From Kutzneria buriramensis (GTDB lineage: Bacteria > Actinomycetota > Actinomycetes > Mycobacteriales > Pseudonocardiaceae), in contig NZ_QUNO01000017.1 of assembly GCF_003387475.1 (NCBI RefSeq), positions 186,001 to 250,000 of the forward strand: a DNA stretch of 64,000 nt, in the 5' to 3' direction. Positions 37,501 to 45,477 of this stretch are shown in pieces (the first letter of the stretch is position 1; the number at the start of each line of letters is the position of its first letter). The translations under genes were made by a program, and so were the position numbers. The notes beneath the pieces were generated by a model, which saw nothing but the letters and a program-made list of their open reading frames with translations, was not told where the DNA came from and did no database searches.

Positions 37501-40500
37501 ACCCAAACGGGTACGGCGCGACCGGCGGACCCGTGCTGGACACGCAGCAGAGCTTCACCGTGTCGGCCTGGGCAAAGGTCAACGACACGAACGGCTACTA
37601 CGCCGTCGTAGGCCAGAACGCCGCCCACGTATCGGCGTTCCAGATCCGCTACTCGCCCGATGTGAACGCGTGGATCTTCGGCATGCCCACAGTGGACGCC
37701 ACCGGCGACCATTACCAATGGGCGTTCACCCCTGACTCCGGCGCCCAAGTCGGAGCCTGGACTCACGTCACCGGCGTGTACGACGCGCAGGCCCACCAAA
37801 TCAGCCTGTACGTCAACGGCACGCTTGCCGGGCAGAAGAAGGTGACCACAGTCATCCCGTCCCCCGGGCCGTTCCTGATCGGCTCTACCGTCTTCAACGA
37901 CGGCGGGACGGCCTTCCTCCACGGCGCCATCTCCGACGTGCAGGCATACCAGACCGCACTGAGCGCGTCCGAGATCGCCGAGATCCACAGCGCGGCCACC
38001 CAGGCGATCGCCCCGAAATACCCCGGCCCACACACCCTCTACGGCTACGCCACCGACCCTGCCGGCAACATCTCCGGCTACCAGAGCTACTCATTCCTGG
38101 CCGGCAAGAACCCGAACACGCAGTGCCTGTCCCTGGCCGCCTGCTTCAACAACACCGCCACCATGCCCGACAGCGGCGCACAGCCCACCAGCGCCGCCGA
38201 CGGCTACGCCTCATTCTCCTCCGACGACCTCAAGGCCGCCGGCTGGAACCCCGGCGGCAAACTCACCGTCAACGGCGCCACCTTCACCCTGCCGCAGTTC
38301 GGCACCGGCGCACCCGACAACGTCCTGGCCGCCAACCAAACCATCGGCTTCGACGCCACGGTCTCACCGATCGGCACCAGCGCGCTGGAATTCCTCGCCA
38401 CAGCGACATACGCGAACCGATCCTCGACACCCGGCGATGTCAACCAGAACGACACAACTCCGTTCGTCCCCGCGGGCACGCCGATCGCCAGCAGCTACTG
38501 CTTCGACTCCACCAACCCCGCCGCCTGGTGCGCCCCGACCGGAACCATCAACTACGACGACGGCACCACGCAACCCTACTTCCTCACTGTGCCCGATTGG
38601 GTGTACGGACCGGCATCGCTCGCCGCGGTGACGCTTCCCCACCGCGACTACCTCGACGGCCACCAAGACACCCAGCAGCCCAAGATCTTCCCGTTCTCAG
38701 TACCTCTCACGGCGGGCAAGCACGTCACTTCGGTAACGCTGCCTGACGTCAGCACCACCGCCAATAGCGTGCAGGCACTGCACATTTTCGGCATGTCCAC
38801 ACGCAACACCACCACTTACAACGACAAGACCGGCCAGACCTGGACCGGCGCCTGGTCCGCCCCGACCGAGGGCGTGTTCAACTACGGCTCCACCTTCAAC
38901 CAGGTCACCTTCCGTGACGCCGTGAAGCCCTCGCTGTCGGGCAACACCGTCCGTATCAAGTTCGACAACGCCCTAGGCATCACGCCACTCCAGATCGTCC
39001 ACGCCACCGTCGCGCTGGACTCGGGCACCGGCTCGCCATCACCCGTCCCCGCTGGAAAGACAACGGACCTGAGCTTTGGCGGCGCCGCGAGCCTGACGAT
39101 CCCCGAAGGGGGAATGGCCTACTCCGACCCGGTCAACCTGACCGTCGCGGCCGGCCACTACCTGCTGGTGTCCCTCAGTGTCAGCAACGCCGTGCCGTAC
39201 ATCGTCACCCACACCGACACCAACGACAGCGGCTACCAGTGGGTGACCCCCAACAACACCAAGGACGCGGCCGACGACGTCTCGGGGACACCGTTCACCC
39301 AGAACGGCCCAGGCGGCCGGTCCACCAACGTCGTCACCGGCGTGGACGTGGTCACCTCCGGCACACCTACACAGCTCGTGCTTGGCGACGGCTACATCGA
39401 CCAGGCCCAAACCGGCCACGCACCTTCGGCATCGACCAACCTGGCCGGTCAGCTCACCGCGGTCGAGTCCACCGCGCAGGCCGCCTACGGCACCCTCGAT
39501 GCCGGCATCGAGTCCAACCAAATCATGACCGACTACCCCGAGGCCAACGGCAGCGGACCAGCCGTCCTGTCCCGCATCGACCGCGACATCCTCGACCAAC
39601 CCGGCATCAACACCGTGGTGCTCAACCAGGGTCTCGAGGACATCCTGTTCGGCCACACGGCGGCAGACCTCGAGGACAACGGGCTCAACCCACTCATCTC
39701 TTACCTCCTGAACAACAACATCAACGTGGTGTCCATGGGTCTGACACCCTGCGATGGCTACGCCGGCGACGGCGCGAACCCCAACGACACCTGCACCGCC
39801 GCCGTTGACCAGGAACGGGCAAAAGTGAACACGTACCTCGCGGACGGAATCAGTACCTCCGGGACGTGGTCGACACCGGCCTACATCTCAGTCAACGCCG
39901 ACACCGCGGTCGGTGTGCCCGACGCCAACGGGGAAACCAAGCTCGACCCGAACGCCGATGGCGGCGACCACGTCAACCTCACCGACGCCGGCTTCGGCTC
40001 GCTCACCTCGGCCTACCTCGGGGCACGAGACAAGTGGCTGCTCAACGACGGCACCGCCACCAGCGACCCCACCATCGCCGCCGACAGCGCCAACACCACC
40101 ACCAATCTCAGCCTGATCCACAATAACAAGGCGGGAAAGAACCAGGCGACACTCGCCGGCGCCGCCGCTTGGGCGGCTGACGGCACGTTCGGTGAGGTCC
40201 TCAACCTGGATGGCGCCACAGGCAACGCCTCCACCCCCAGCCAGGTTCTCAACACCAACGGCAGCTTCAGCATTTCCGCCTGGGCCAAACTCTCGACCAC
40301 CGGCCACACCGCCGACATCATCAGCCAGGACGGCAGTCAACAGTCTGGCTTCGAACTCCAATACGACACCACCTACAACCGCTGGTCCTTCACCATGCCC
40401 ACAGCCGACGTCGCGAACGCATCACTACTCCACGCGATATCCGACGCCGCGCCGACAGCCGGTGCCTGGACCCACCTGGTCGGCGTCTACAACGCATCGA

Positions 40501-40715
40501 CACACACGATGTCGCTGTACGTCAACGGAACACTGCAATCGACCCAACCGACCAACAGCAGTCCTGTCGCCACGACCGGAGCCTTGGCTATCGGACGAGG
40601 CCAGGCAAGCAGCGCTGCAACAAACTACTTCCCAGGTACCCTGAGCACTACCCAGGCATGGGACTATGCCCTCACCCCAACCCAGGTCTCAGCCCTGTAC
40701 AAGCGAATCAACTGA
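34506..40715 (+). CDS. Very large secreted LamG-domain protein with SGNH-like region
   Basis: This 2069-residue exported protein has a signal peptide (about 1-45) followed by a beta-rich region resembling a DNRLRE-type domain with WNSCFGTMRAYYQWQL (about 345-530). There are three LamG/concanavalin-like domains, at about 780-930, 990-1150 and 1900-2065, recognised by TLNGTNGYAAT, SFTVSVWVNM and the WTHLAGVYD / MTLYVNGK pairs. Between the second and third lies an SGNH-hydrolase-like segment (about 1620-1820): GDGYID stands where GDSI is expected, so the serine is missing, while GDHVNLTDAG keeps the Asp-His end. GTG 34506 follows AAGGGGGG. It is divergent from the Rhs toxin. A role in carrying or anchoring it, or binding glycans on a target surface, is inferred. 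Confidence 0.85.
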   Translation: MHGNSPAHRKAIQARTTVCLAAVILTSASIVSPPTAVAAAAASIRQPGPIPKSPAPPSGLRPIKDGYGATAAQNAALATAATQAHSSGKSVAVDRLTTETQQIVARPKGGFELTTTPQPVRTKQNNSWVPIDTALHRGPDGRLAPAATAYGAVTLSAGGNGPLVTTKSGQTTYSVSWPTPLPAPTISGSTATYANVLPDVDLVASATITGGFSEVLVVKTAKAAANPALATLTLPATVANGHAQEGPLGGVHITGSAGGNTLDASTPFMWDSSTTVTAPQGKNAPHTPTATQVHPDVSDAGHAGLAAHLTPIQARPGTADLTLVPDKHLLADKSTVFPVYIDPTFNWHNPPDADHALSTPAFDEVKQGAPCTNTSLYNNSSADYGDSGHLGVGVNGWNSCFGTMRAYYQWQLPSIIWDAHIGNDGNQHGATVNALKVYSASCSTSTYNLHWAGAIGPGTSWSTQPSYGGSLDQQTAPAVGWCGGPASAAIGFDVTGAIAQSAAAHAGQITFVVTEDDAERTRSTSSFSRLSDNPSLQIWFNRAPDTPGDNELSAFSGSDNAGCATTTPYPYMGKTIVTNTPVLSANVTDPDDDNLQATFKYWVDGTSTTHTGTSDDTLASGANATMHLPASFTTSLTNGQVVDWQVQVTDGQDWSDWSPVCHFIAEPTAPSAPSITSTDGRYPTGGKVGALTGTPGRFTVGSTGGNVATLVDGLDQAPATSNPPDSSTMSFNGGTDIAPAGRWQLADGSGTSAANSAGNTPATLSGGATWSTDPTRGKVLTLNGTNGYAATTTPVIKTDGSFTVSVWVNMAANTAAGGILGQDSVFASGFFLEYISEDKKWSFSRLSSDDLNAPAIRAESTSTAQPGVWTHLAGVYDNATGKMTLYVNGKAQGTATDNTPYAADGAFSIGRIQWNATLGGNVTGSVSDVQAYQAALSPTDIGKVYAGSTIAPAARWRTTEGSGTTLADASGNNHPITLTGGGVGWTSPTDNTPAITLADPNGYGATGGPVLDTQQSFTVSAWAKVNDTNGYYAVVGQNAAHVSAFQIRYSPDVNAWIFGMPTVDATGDHYQWAFTPDSGAQVGAWTHVTGVYDAQAHQISLYVNGTLAGQKKVTTVIPSPGPFLIGSTVFNDGGTAFLHGAISDVQAYQTALSASEIAEIHSAATQAIAPKYPGPHTLYGYATDPAGNISGYQSYSFLAGKNPNTQCLSLAACFNNTATMPDSGAQPTSAADGYASFSSDDLKAAGWNPGGKLTVNGATFTLPQFGTGAPDNVLAANQTIGFDATVSPIGTSALEFLATATYANRSSTPGDVNQNDTTPFVPAGTPIASSYCFDSTNPAAWCAPTGTINYDDGTTQPYFLTVPDWVYGPASLAAVTLPHRDYLDGHQDTQQPKIFPFSVPLTAGKHVTSVTLPDVSTTANSVQALHIFGMSTRNTTTYNDKTGQTWTGAWSAPTEGVFNYGSTFNQVTFRDAVKPSLSGNTVRIKFDNALGITPLQIVHATVALDSGTGSPSPVPAGKTTDLSFGGAASLTIPEGGMAYSDPVNLTVAAGHYLLVSLSVSNAVPYIVTHTDTNDSGYQWVTPNNTKDAADDVSGTPFTQNGPGGRSTNVVTGVDVVTSGTPTQLVLGDGYIDQAQTGHAPSASTNLAGQLTAVESTAQAAYGTLDAGIESNQIMTDYPEANGSGPAVLSRIDRDILDQPGINTVVLNQGLEDILFGHTAADLEDNGLNPLISYLLNNNINVVSMGLTPCDGYAGDGANPNDTCTAAVDQERAKVNTYLADGISTSGTWSTPAYISVNADTAVGVPDANGETKLDPNADGGDHVNLTDAGFGSLTSAYLGARDKWLLNDGTATSDPTIAADSANTTTNLSLIHNNKAGKNQATLAGAAAWAADGTFGEVLNLDGATGNASTPSQVLNTNGSFSISAWAKLSTTGHTADIISQDGSQQSGFELQYDTTYNRWSFTMPTADVANASLLHAISDAAPTAGAWTHLVGVYNASTHTMSLYVNGTLQSTQPTNSSPVATTGALAIGRGQASSAATNYFPGTLSTTQAWDYALTPTQVSALYKRIN

Positions 40716-40727
40716 ACAGACAACCCT

Positions 40728-40761
40728 GAGCGCCTCCCGGACAGCAGTTCGGGAGGCGCTC
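40728..40761 (+). terminator. Hairpin terminator after LamG gene
   Basis: Perfect 12-bp arms GAGCGCCTCCCG (40728-40739) and CGGGAGGCGCTC (40750-40761) are separated by a 10-nt loop, 12 nt after the stop and followed by TGCTTTCC. Confidence 0.85.
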
Positions 40762-41045
40762 TGCTTTCCGCTCCGTCCCCAGTACTCAGCCCCAAACCTC
40801 GTTGACCCACGCAACCGTGATCACTGGACTGCCTAACTAGTGGCGCAAGTCAGCTTTTCCTACAGCCCGCTCTCAGAGTTGTTAGCGGGCCAGGCCAGTG
40901 TTGACGAGGCACCGATGACACCACACCTGCCAGCCTCCACGCGGCGACTTCAACCACCGCGTGTCCCATCCCCACCATCGACAGCACCCGCCAGCCCCCA
41001 AAGCCAAGGTGCGCAACAAATCAGGCACGCTGGCCGTTTTCGCAG

Positions 41046-41060
41046 CGGTGATCGAGTTGC
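41046..41060 (+). promoter_or_regulatory. Conserved 15-nt box upstream of integrase 3
   Basis: This is an exact copy of CGGTGATCGAGTTGC found upstream of integrase 1 (679-693), here 65 nt before the integrase start instead of 67. The surrounding sequence is otherwise different, so the box stands out as selected. Role unknown. The rest of 40762-41125 shows no gene. Confidence 0.45.
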
Positions 41061-41125
41061 GGACACGCCAACGACAGCGCATACCAGGTCTGTCCACATC
41101 CGACACCCATCCATGGGAGGACATC

Positions 41126-42529
41126 ATGGCCTGGACCGAGAAGATCGGCCCGCACTCCTGGCGCGTGCGCTACGCCACCGACGACGGCAAGATCGGATCC
41201 CTCTCCGGATTCGACACCAGGAAAGCCGCCACCGACTACGCCAACCAGATCGAAGCCGACCAACGACGCGGCACCTGGCTGGACCCCAACGCAGGCAAGA
41301 CCACGGTCACCGACTGGGCGGCATTGTGGACCGAGACCCTCGACGTGGAGACCCGCACCAAGGAGAACTACCTCGGCCGGATCCACAATCACATCCTGCC
41401 CCGCTGGGACACCACCAACCTCGGCGACATCTCCGCCCGACCACTCACCCTCTGGATCAAGCAGCTGCGGCAGCGTTACGCCGCCTCCACCGTGGCCGGC
41501 ATTCTCACCGTGTTCTCGATGATGCTCGACGACGCCGTCGACGAACACCTCATCGCCAACAACCCTGCACTGGCCGTTCGCCGCCGAGCCCGACGCGGAC
41601 GCCGCCGCGACACCGAACCCATGCCCATCGAGCGGATATGGGCCACCCCCGAGCAAGTCGTGCGGATCGCCGACCAAGCAGCCCTGCTCGGCACCCACAG
41701 CGACTGGCTACTAGTCATCACCGCCGGCTGGACCGGAGCACGCTGGGGCGAGATGACCGGCCTCCGCCGCGCCAACACCCACCTCGACGACGGCTGCATC
41801 GTCATCGACGCCAACACCGGCTGCCTACACGAGTCCGCACACACCATGTGGCTCGGACCAACCAAGACACCAGCATCAGCCCGCACCATCACCCTGCCGC
41901 CATTCCTCATCACCCTGCTCCGAGAACACCTGGAATCCACCGACTCCGAATTCATCTTCACCAGCCAACGAGGATTCCAACTCCGACGCAGCGACTTCGC
42001 CCGACGCATCTTACGGCCCGCAATCGACGGAAATCTCCACAAACCCAATGCGCCGGTACTCACTTATCCCGTGCAACCCGGCATGACTTTCCACGGACTA
42101 CGACACAGCCACAAGACGTGGATGATTGCCGATGGCATCCCCGAGATCGCCCAAGCCCGACGCCTGGGCCACCGACTCGACAATCGGATCGTCGAGACCT
42201 ACAGCCACGTCGCCCCAGAAGTCGAACGACGCCTCCTACGTGGCCTAGAACGCCGCTGGCACAAGGCCAGGAGCCTCACCGAGCACACCACCCCGCCACT
42301 GCCACGAGCAGCAAGCACCGTCGCTCTGTCTGACCCCCACCGCGCCGAAGTGGTGGGAAACCAGGCGGGATCACCGCGACATGTGCAATGTTCGCTCCAG
42401 CACTCAAAAAGCGCTGAGCCAGGGTCCAAAGAGTGCTCAGCGAGGCGCGCTAACACGCCCACTATCGATCACCACCACGATCCGGCAGCAAGATCGATCC
42501 TCCAGAAATCCTCCACCCCAGCAACCTGA
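41126..42529 (+). CDS. int: Tyrosine site-specific integrase 3
   Basis: This 467-residue integrase (MAWTEKIGPHSWRVRY) is homologous to integrases 1 and 2 along the whole length up to residue 380. Catalytic residues are Arg in TGARWGEM, Lys in TKTPASARTI, His/Arg in HGLRHSHKTWM, His in GHRLDN and Tyr in ETYSHV. Ala replaces the Cys before the catalytic Arg seen in the other two. ATG 41126 follows GGGAGG by 5 nt. It reads toward the intact tRNA-Ala and would integrate element C there. The polar C-terminal tail differs from the other two. Confidence 0.95.
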   Translation: MAWTEKIGPHSWRVRYATDDGKIGSLSGFDTRKAATDYANQIEADQRRGTWLDPNAGKTTVTDWAALWTETLDVETRTKENYLGRIHNHILPRWDTTNLGDISARPLTLWIKQLRQRYAASTVAGILTVFSMMLDDAVDEHLIANNPALAVRRRARRGRRRDTEPMPIERIWATPEQVVRIADQAALLGTHSDWLLVITAGWTGARWGEMTGLRRANTHLDDGCIVIDANTGCLHESAHTMWLGPTKTPASARTITLPPFLITLLREHLESTDSEFIFTSQRGFQLRRSDFARRILRPAIDGNLHKPNAPVLTYPVQPGMTFHGLRHSHKTWMIADGIPEIAQARRLGHRLDNRIVETYSHVAPEVERRLLRGLERRWHKARSLTEHTTPPLPRAASTVALSDPHRAEVVGNQAGSPRHVQCSLQHSKSAEPGSKECSARRANTPTIDHHHDPAARSILQKSSTPAT

Positions 42530-42584
42530 ATCGGTTCCGAGACGATCGCCAGCGATCAACAACCATTAGCAGCCAAATACAATA

Positions 42585-42629
42585 AAATCCTTGGGGCCCA
42601 ACGGAAATTCCGTTGGGCCCCAAGGATTT
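42585..42629 (-). terminator. Terminator of tRNA-Ala, 21-bp perfect stem
   Basis: Arms 42585-42605 and 42609-42629 are perfect complements over 21 bp with a 3-nt loop. On the minus strand the stem is followed by TTTTATTG. It is 9 nt beyond the tRNA 3' end, between it and the convergent integrase 3, so it can stop transcription from both sides. Confidence 0.9.
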
Positions 42630-42638
42630 GATCACGCG

Positions 42639-42680
42639 TGGAGCTGAGGGGACTCGAACCCCTGACCCTCACACTGCCAG
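42639..42680 (-). repeat. att: Attachment-site core within intact tRNA-Ala
   Basis: This is the 42-bp segment repeated exactly at 2191-2232 and 26287-26328. It runs from the anticodon loop to the discriminator base, so integration regenerates a complete tRNA. Confidence 0.9.
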
Positions 42681-42711
42681 TGTGATGCGCTACCAGCTGC
42701 GCCACAGCCCC
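42639..42711 (-). tRNA. tRNA-Ala (anticodon GGC)
   Basis: The minus strand folds as a 73-nt tRNA: acceptor GGGGCTG pairs with CAGCTCC (one G-T), D-arm GCGC/AGCTGGTA/GCGC, anticodon stem TCACA/TGTGA with loop CTGGCAG (anticodon GGC), T-arm AGGGG/TTCGAGT/CCCCT and discriminator A. CCA is not encoded. Its 3' half (42639-42680) is the target core shared with 2191-2232 and 26287-26328; only here is the 5' half (42681-42711) present. It marks the boundary between the integrated elements and the chromosome. Confidence 0.95.
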
Positions 42712-42825
42712 GAAACGAGAGTCGAAACCCGGGTTGGTAGGTCCCTCATCTCGTAGGGCAAACACTACACGATGGGTCCGCGGGAAGTGAAATCGGGGGG
42801 TGGGGTTGGGCGTTGCCGCAGGTCA

Positions 42826-42856
42826 GGCCCGCCGCGCCGGGGCGGCGCGGCGGGCC
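42826..42856 (-). terminator. GC-rich hairpin after DsbA-like gene
   Basis: Perfect 13-bp arms 42826-42838 and 42844-42856 are separated by a 5-nt loop, just after the stop of the minus-strand gene. There is no T-tract, which is usual for high-GC organisms. Confidence 0.7.
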
Positions 42857-42864
42857 GGGGGTGA

Positions 42865-43704
42865 TCAGTTGAGGAGCTTGTCGAGCCACTGGGGGTCGGC
42901 ATTGGTGTTGATGGTGGTGTTCCCGTTGCGCACGGTAGGCGTCCCCTTGAGGGACAGCGGCGGATTGAACGCGGCGTTGTACTGCTGCTGCACGAGCTTG
43001 CCGTACGCGTTGTTGTTGACGTCGCTGGTGAACTGCGGCGAGGTGATGCCGAGGCGCTTGCCGAGGCTGAGGAGCTGGGCATTGGTGTAGCCGGGCCCGC
43101 CCTCCTCGGGCTGCTGGGCATAGAGGCTGGCGTGGAAGTCGGCGAACTTGCCCTGCTTGGCGGCGGCGATCGCAGCATTGGCGGCCTGGGTGGAGAACCC
43201 GGGCGGCACGCTGTGGGAGTCGAGCAGGTTGACCAGGTGGTACTTGATCTGGAGCTTGCCGTCGGCCATGGCCTTGGCGGTCTGCGCCCCGGTGGCCTGC
43301 TCCAACTGGTCGCAGTACGGGCAGAGGAAGTCCTCGTAGACGTCCAGCTTGACCTTGGCGGTGTCGGGACCGGCGACCACGGTGCCGTCGTCGAGCACGG
43401 TGGCGGAGTACTCGCTGGGGGCCTTGGTCACGGCGATGGCGTCGGCATTGCTGGTGTTGACGGGCGGCTTGGCCTGATTGGTGTTGCCGCTGGTCACGAT
43501 CACGGCGACGATCACGGCGACCGCCACCACGATCACGACGGCGACGCCGATGGCGATGTTGCGCCGGTCGTTGCTGGCGCCGCGGGCGGCGGCGAGCGTC
43601 TTGGCGGCGTTGGCCTTGCTCTGGGTCCGCTTCTGCTGAGTGCTGGGCGTCTTGGGCGCGTCGGCCCTGGTGTGTGTCCGCTTCTTGTTCTGGGCCGCGC
43701 CCAC
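42865..43704 (-). CDS. Membrane-anchored DsbA-family thioredoxin-fold protein
   Basis: This 279-residue protein has a basic cytoplasmic N-terminus (about 1-48), one transmembrane helix (NIAIGVAVVIVVAVAVIVAV, about 49-68) and an extracytoplasmic DsbA-like domain (Thioredoxin_4). The redox motif C128-P-Y-C131 is in VYEDFLCPYCDQLE, and the cis-proline region is near LKGTPTVRNG. It probably forms or repairs disulfides in exported proteins. The start is GTG 43704. It is the first chromosomal gene to the right of the tRNA and ends at a GC-rich hairpin. Confidence 0.92.
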   Translation of the reverse strand: MGAAQNKKRTHTRADAPKTPSTQQKRTQSKANAAKTLAAARGASNDRRNIAIGVAVVIVVAVAVIVAVIVTSGNTNQAKPPVNTSNADAIAVTKAPSEYSATVLDDGTVVAGPDTAKVKLDVYEDFLCPYCDQLEQATGAQTAKAMADGKLQIKYHLVNLLDSHSVPPGFSTQAANAAIAAAKQGKFADFHASLYAQQPEEGGPGYTNAQLLSLGKRLGITSPQFTSDVNNNAYGKLVQQQYNAAFNPPLSLKGTPTVRNGNTTINTNADPQWLDKLLN

Positions 43705-43782
43705 TGAACCGTCCTCCTCGTCGCGGGGCCGGCCAACTCGGCGGCCGAGTCCTGGCGAAATGCTACCGACGGACTCTTAGCG

Positions 43783-44682
43783 TCAGCTGAGAAGGCCTTT
43801 TCGCAACGCCGAGAGGCACTGCTCGAGCGCCTCCGACGCCGCCGGGACCAAGGGGGCATAACCGGCGAAGGAATGCACGAGGTGGTCGAACCGGACGACT
43901 TCGGCGGACTCGAGGCGGCGGCCGTAGTCCTCGGCCTCGTCACGGAGGGGATCGCGCCACACGGTGGCGATGAACGCGGGCGGTAAGCCGGTGAGATCCG
44001 GGGCGAGCGCGGGGTAGAGCGTCGAGGGGCGGCCAGAGACGTCACCGGCGTAGTACCGCAGGTAGGTGGCGAGATCGGCGGCGCCGAGCACGGGCGCGTC
44101 AGCCTGCTCACGTTGCGAGGGGAACTCACCACCGAGGGCGGGATAGAGCAGCAGCTGGAACCGCAGCGCCGGCCCACCAGAGTCCCGAGCCAGCTGCGTG
44201 AGCACGGCGGCGAGGTTGCCGCCGGCGCTGTCCCCGGCGACGGCGATGCGCGACGGATCCCCGCCGATCTCGGCGGCGTGCGAGCCGACCCACCGCAGCA
44301 CGGCGAAGGAGTCCTCGACGGCGGCGGGAAAGGGGTGCTCGGGCGCCAACCGGTAGTCGACGGCGACGACGACGGCCTGCACGGAGCGGCAGATCCGCCG
44401 GCACAGGTCGTCGTGGGTGGCCAGCCCGCCGGTGCACCAGCCGCCGCCGTGCATGAACACCACGACCGGCAGGTCGACGGCCCCGGCCACGGGTTTGTAG
44501 ACCCGCACGGGCACCGGTGTTGTCATGTCGATCACGTCGCCGACCTGGATCACCGGCCGCATCCGCTGCCACCGCCGGTTCAGGTCGTCGCGGACCGCGA
44601 CCACGTCGACGCCGGGATCGGAGACCCGGGCGACCGGGAAAGCCTCGAGGAACTGGTTCAGTTCTGGGTCGATGTTCGGCAC
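43783..44682 (-). CDS. HSL-family alpha/beta hydrolase (esterase)
   Basis: This 299-residue enzyme has the hormone-sensitive-lipase oxyanion motif HGGGW (78-82), nucleophile elbow GDSAGG with S152, Asp in WRDPLRDEAEDYG (D244) and H270 in HLVHSFAGY. It is expected to hydrolyse short-chain esters in the cytoplasm. GTG 44682 is preferred over GTG 44703 because TAGCCT upstream looks like the -10 of a leaderless promoter and the protein then starts PNIDPELNQ, as in relatives. It is divergent from the VIT1/CCC1 gene. Confidence 0.9.
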   Translation of the reverse strand: MPNIDPELNQFLEAFPVARVSDPGVDVVAVRDDLNRRWQRMRPVIQVGDVIDMTTPVPVRVYKPVAGAVDLPVVVFMHGGGWCTGGLATHDDLCRRICRSVQAVVVAVDYRLAPEHPFPAAVEDSFAVLRWVGSHAAEIGGDPSRIAVAGDSAGGNLAAVLTQLARDSGGPALRFQLLLYPALGGEFPSQREQADAPVLGAADLATYLRYYAGDVSGRPSTLYPALAPDLTGLPPAFIATVWRDPLRDEAEDYGRRLESAEVVRFDHLVHSFAGYAPLVPAASEALEQCLSALRKGLLS

Positions 44683-44750
44683 GCCTCTAAGGCTAGGCAA
44701 CACTTCGCAAGGCTTTCCTCAGTCCATGGTGAATCTATTACCCTCCGAAC

Positions 44751-45473
44751 GTGACCCAGGTTGACGAAACTGCGCAGAGCGAGGTCGGCCACACCCACAA
44801 CGACCTGTCGGGCGGCTGGCTGCGGCCGGCGGTGTTCGGCGCGATGGACGGCCTGGTGACCAACATCTCACTGGTCGCGGGGGTCGGCGGCGGCGGCGCG
44901 AGCGCGCACGTCATCGTGCTCACGGGCATGGCGGGCCTGGTCGCCGGCGCGTTCTCGATGGCCCTCGGCGAGTACGCCTCGGTGCAGACGCAGAACGACT
45001 CGGTGCGGGCCGAGGTGGCCACGGAGCGCCGGGAACTGCGCGAGAACCCGGCGGCCGAAAAGGCCGAGCTGGTGCAGATGTTCACCGAGATGGGCCTCGC
45101 GGAATCGACCGCGCGCCAGGTGGCGGAGGAAATCCACGCGGACGAGGAATTGGCGGTCCGCGTGCACATCGAGCAGGAACTGGGCGTCAATCCGGACGAC
45201 CAGCCGTCGCCGGTGGTGGCGGCGATCTCCTCCTTCCTGTGTTTCTCGGTGGGCGCGCTGTTCCCGCTGCTGCCGTTCCTGTTCGGCTGGGAGTCGCTGC
45301 TGGCCGGCCTGGGCGTGGGCGGCGTGGGCCTGTTCGCGGCGGGCGCGGTGGTGTCCCGCTTCACGACCCGCCCGTGGTGGTCGAACGGCCTGCGCCAGTT
45401 GCTGTTCGGCGCGGTCGCGGCCGGCGCGACCTACCTGGTGGGTCTGCTGATCGGGGTGGCTGCGGCAGGCTAG
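44751..45473 (+). CDS. VIT1/CCC1-family metal (Fe/Mn) transporter
   Basis: This 240-residue membrane protein has an N-terminal pair of helices (PAVFGAMDGLVTNISLVAGV, about 25-44), GAFSMALGEYASVQTQND (about 64-82), a soluble acidic middle (about 90-150) and three C-terminal helices. These match the VIT1/CCC1 family, which moves Fe2+ or Mn2+ across membranes. The start is GTG 44751. The hrpB gene begins 4 nt after its stop and is likely co-transcribed. Confidence 0.93.
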   Translation: MTQVDETAQSEVGHTHNDLSGGWLRPAVFGAMDGLVTNISLVAGVGGGGASAHVIVLTGMAGLVAGAFSMALGEYASVQTQNDSVRAEVATERRELRENPAAEKAELVQMFTEMGLAESTARQVAEEIHADEELAVRVHIEQELGVNPDDQPSPVVAAISSFLCFSVGALFPLLPFLFGWESLLAGLGVGGVGLFAAGAVVSRFTTRPWWSNGLRQLLFGAVAAGATYLVGLLIGVAAAG

Positions 45474-45477
45474 CGGG

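Larger units (their letters stand above)
26329..42680. mobile_element. Integrative element C (about 16.4 kb), tRNA-Ala
   Basis: The element lies between the orphan core at 26287-26328 and the core inside the intact tRNA-Ala, with integrase 3 next to the tRNA. Its recognisable cargo is one Rhs toxin/immunity pair and one very large LamG protein, both secreted. As the element adjacent to the intact tRNA it is probably the latest arrival. No transfer or replication gene was seen. Confidence 0.75.
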
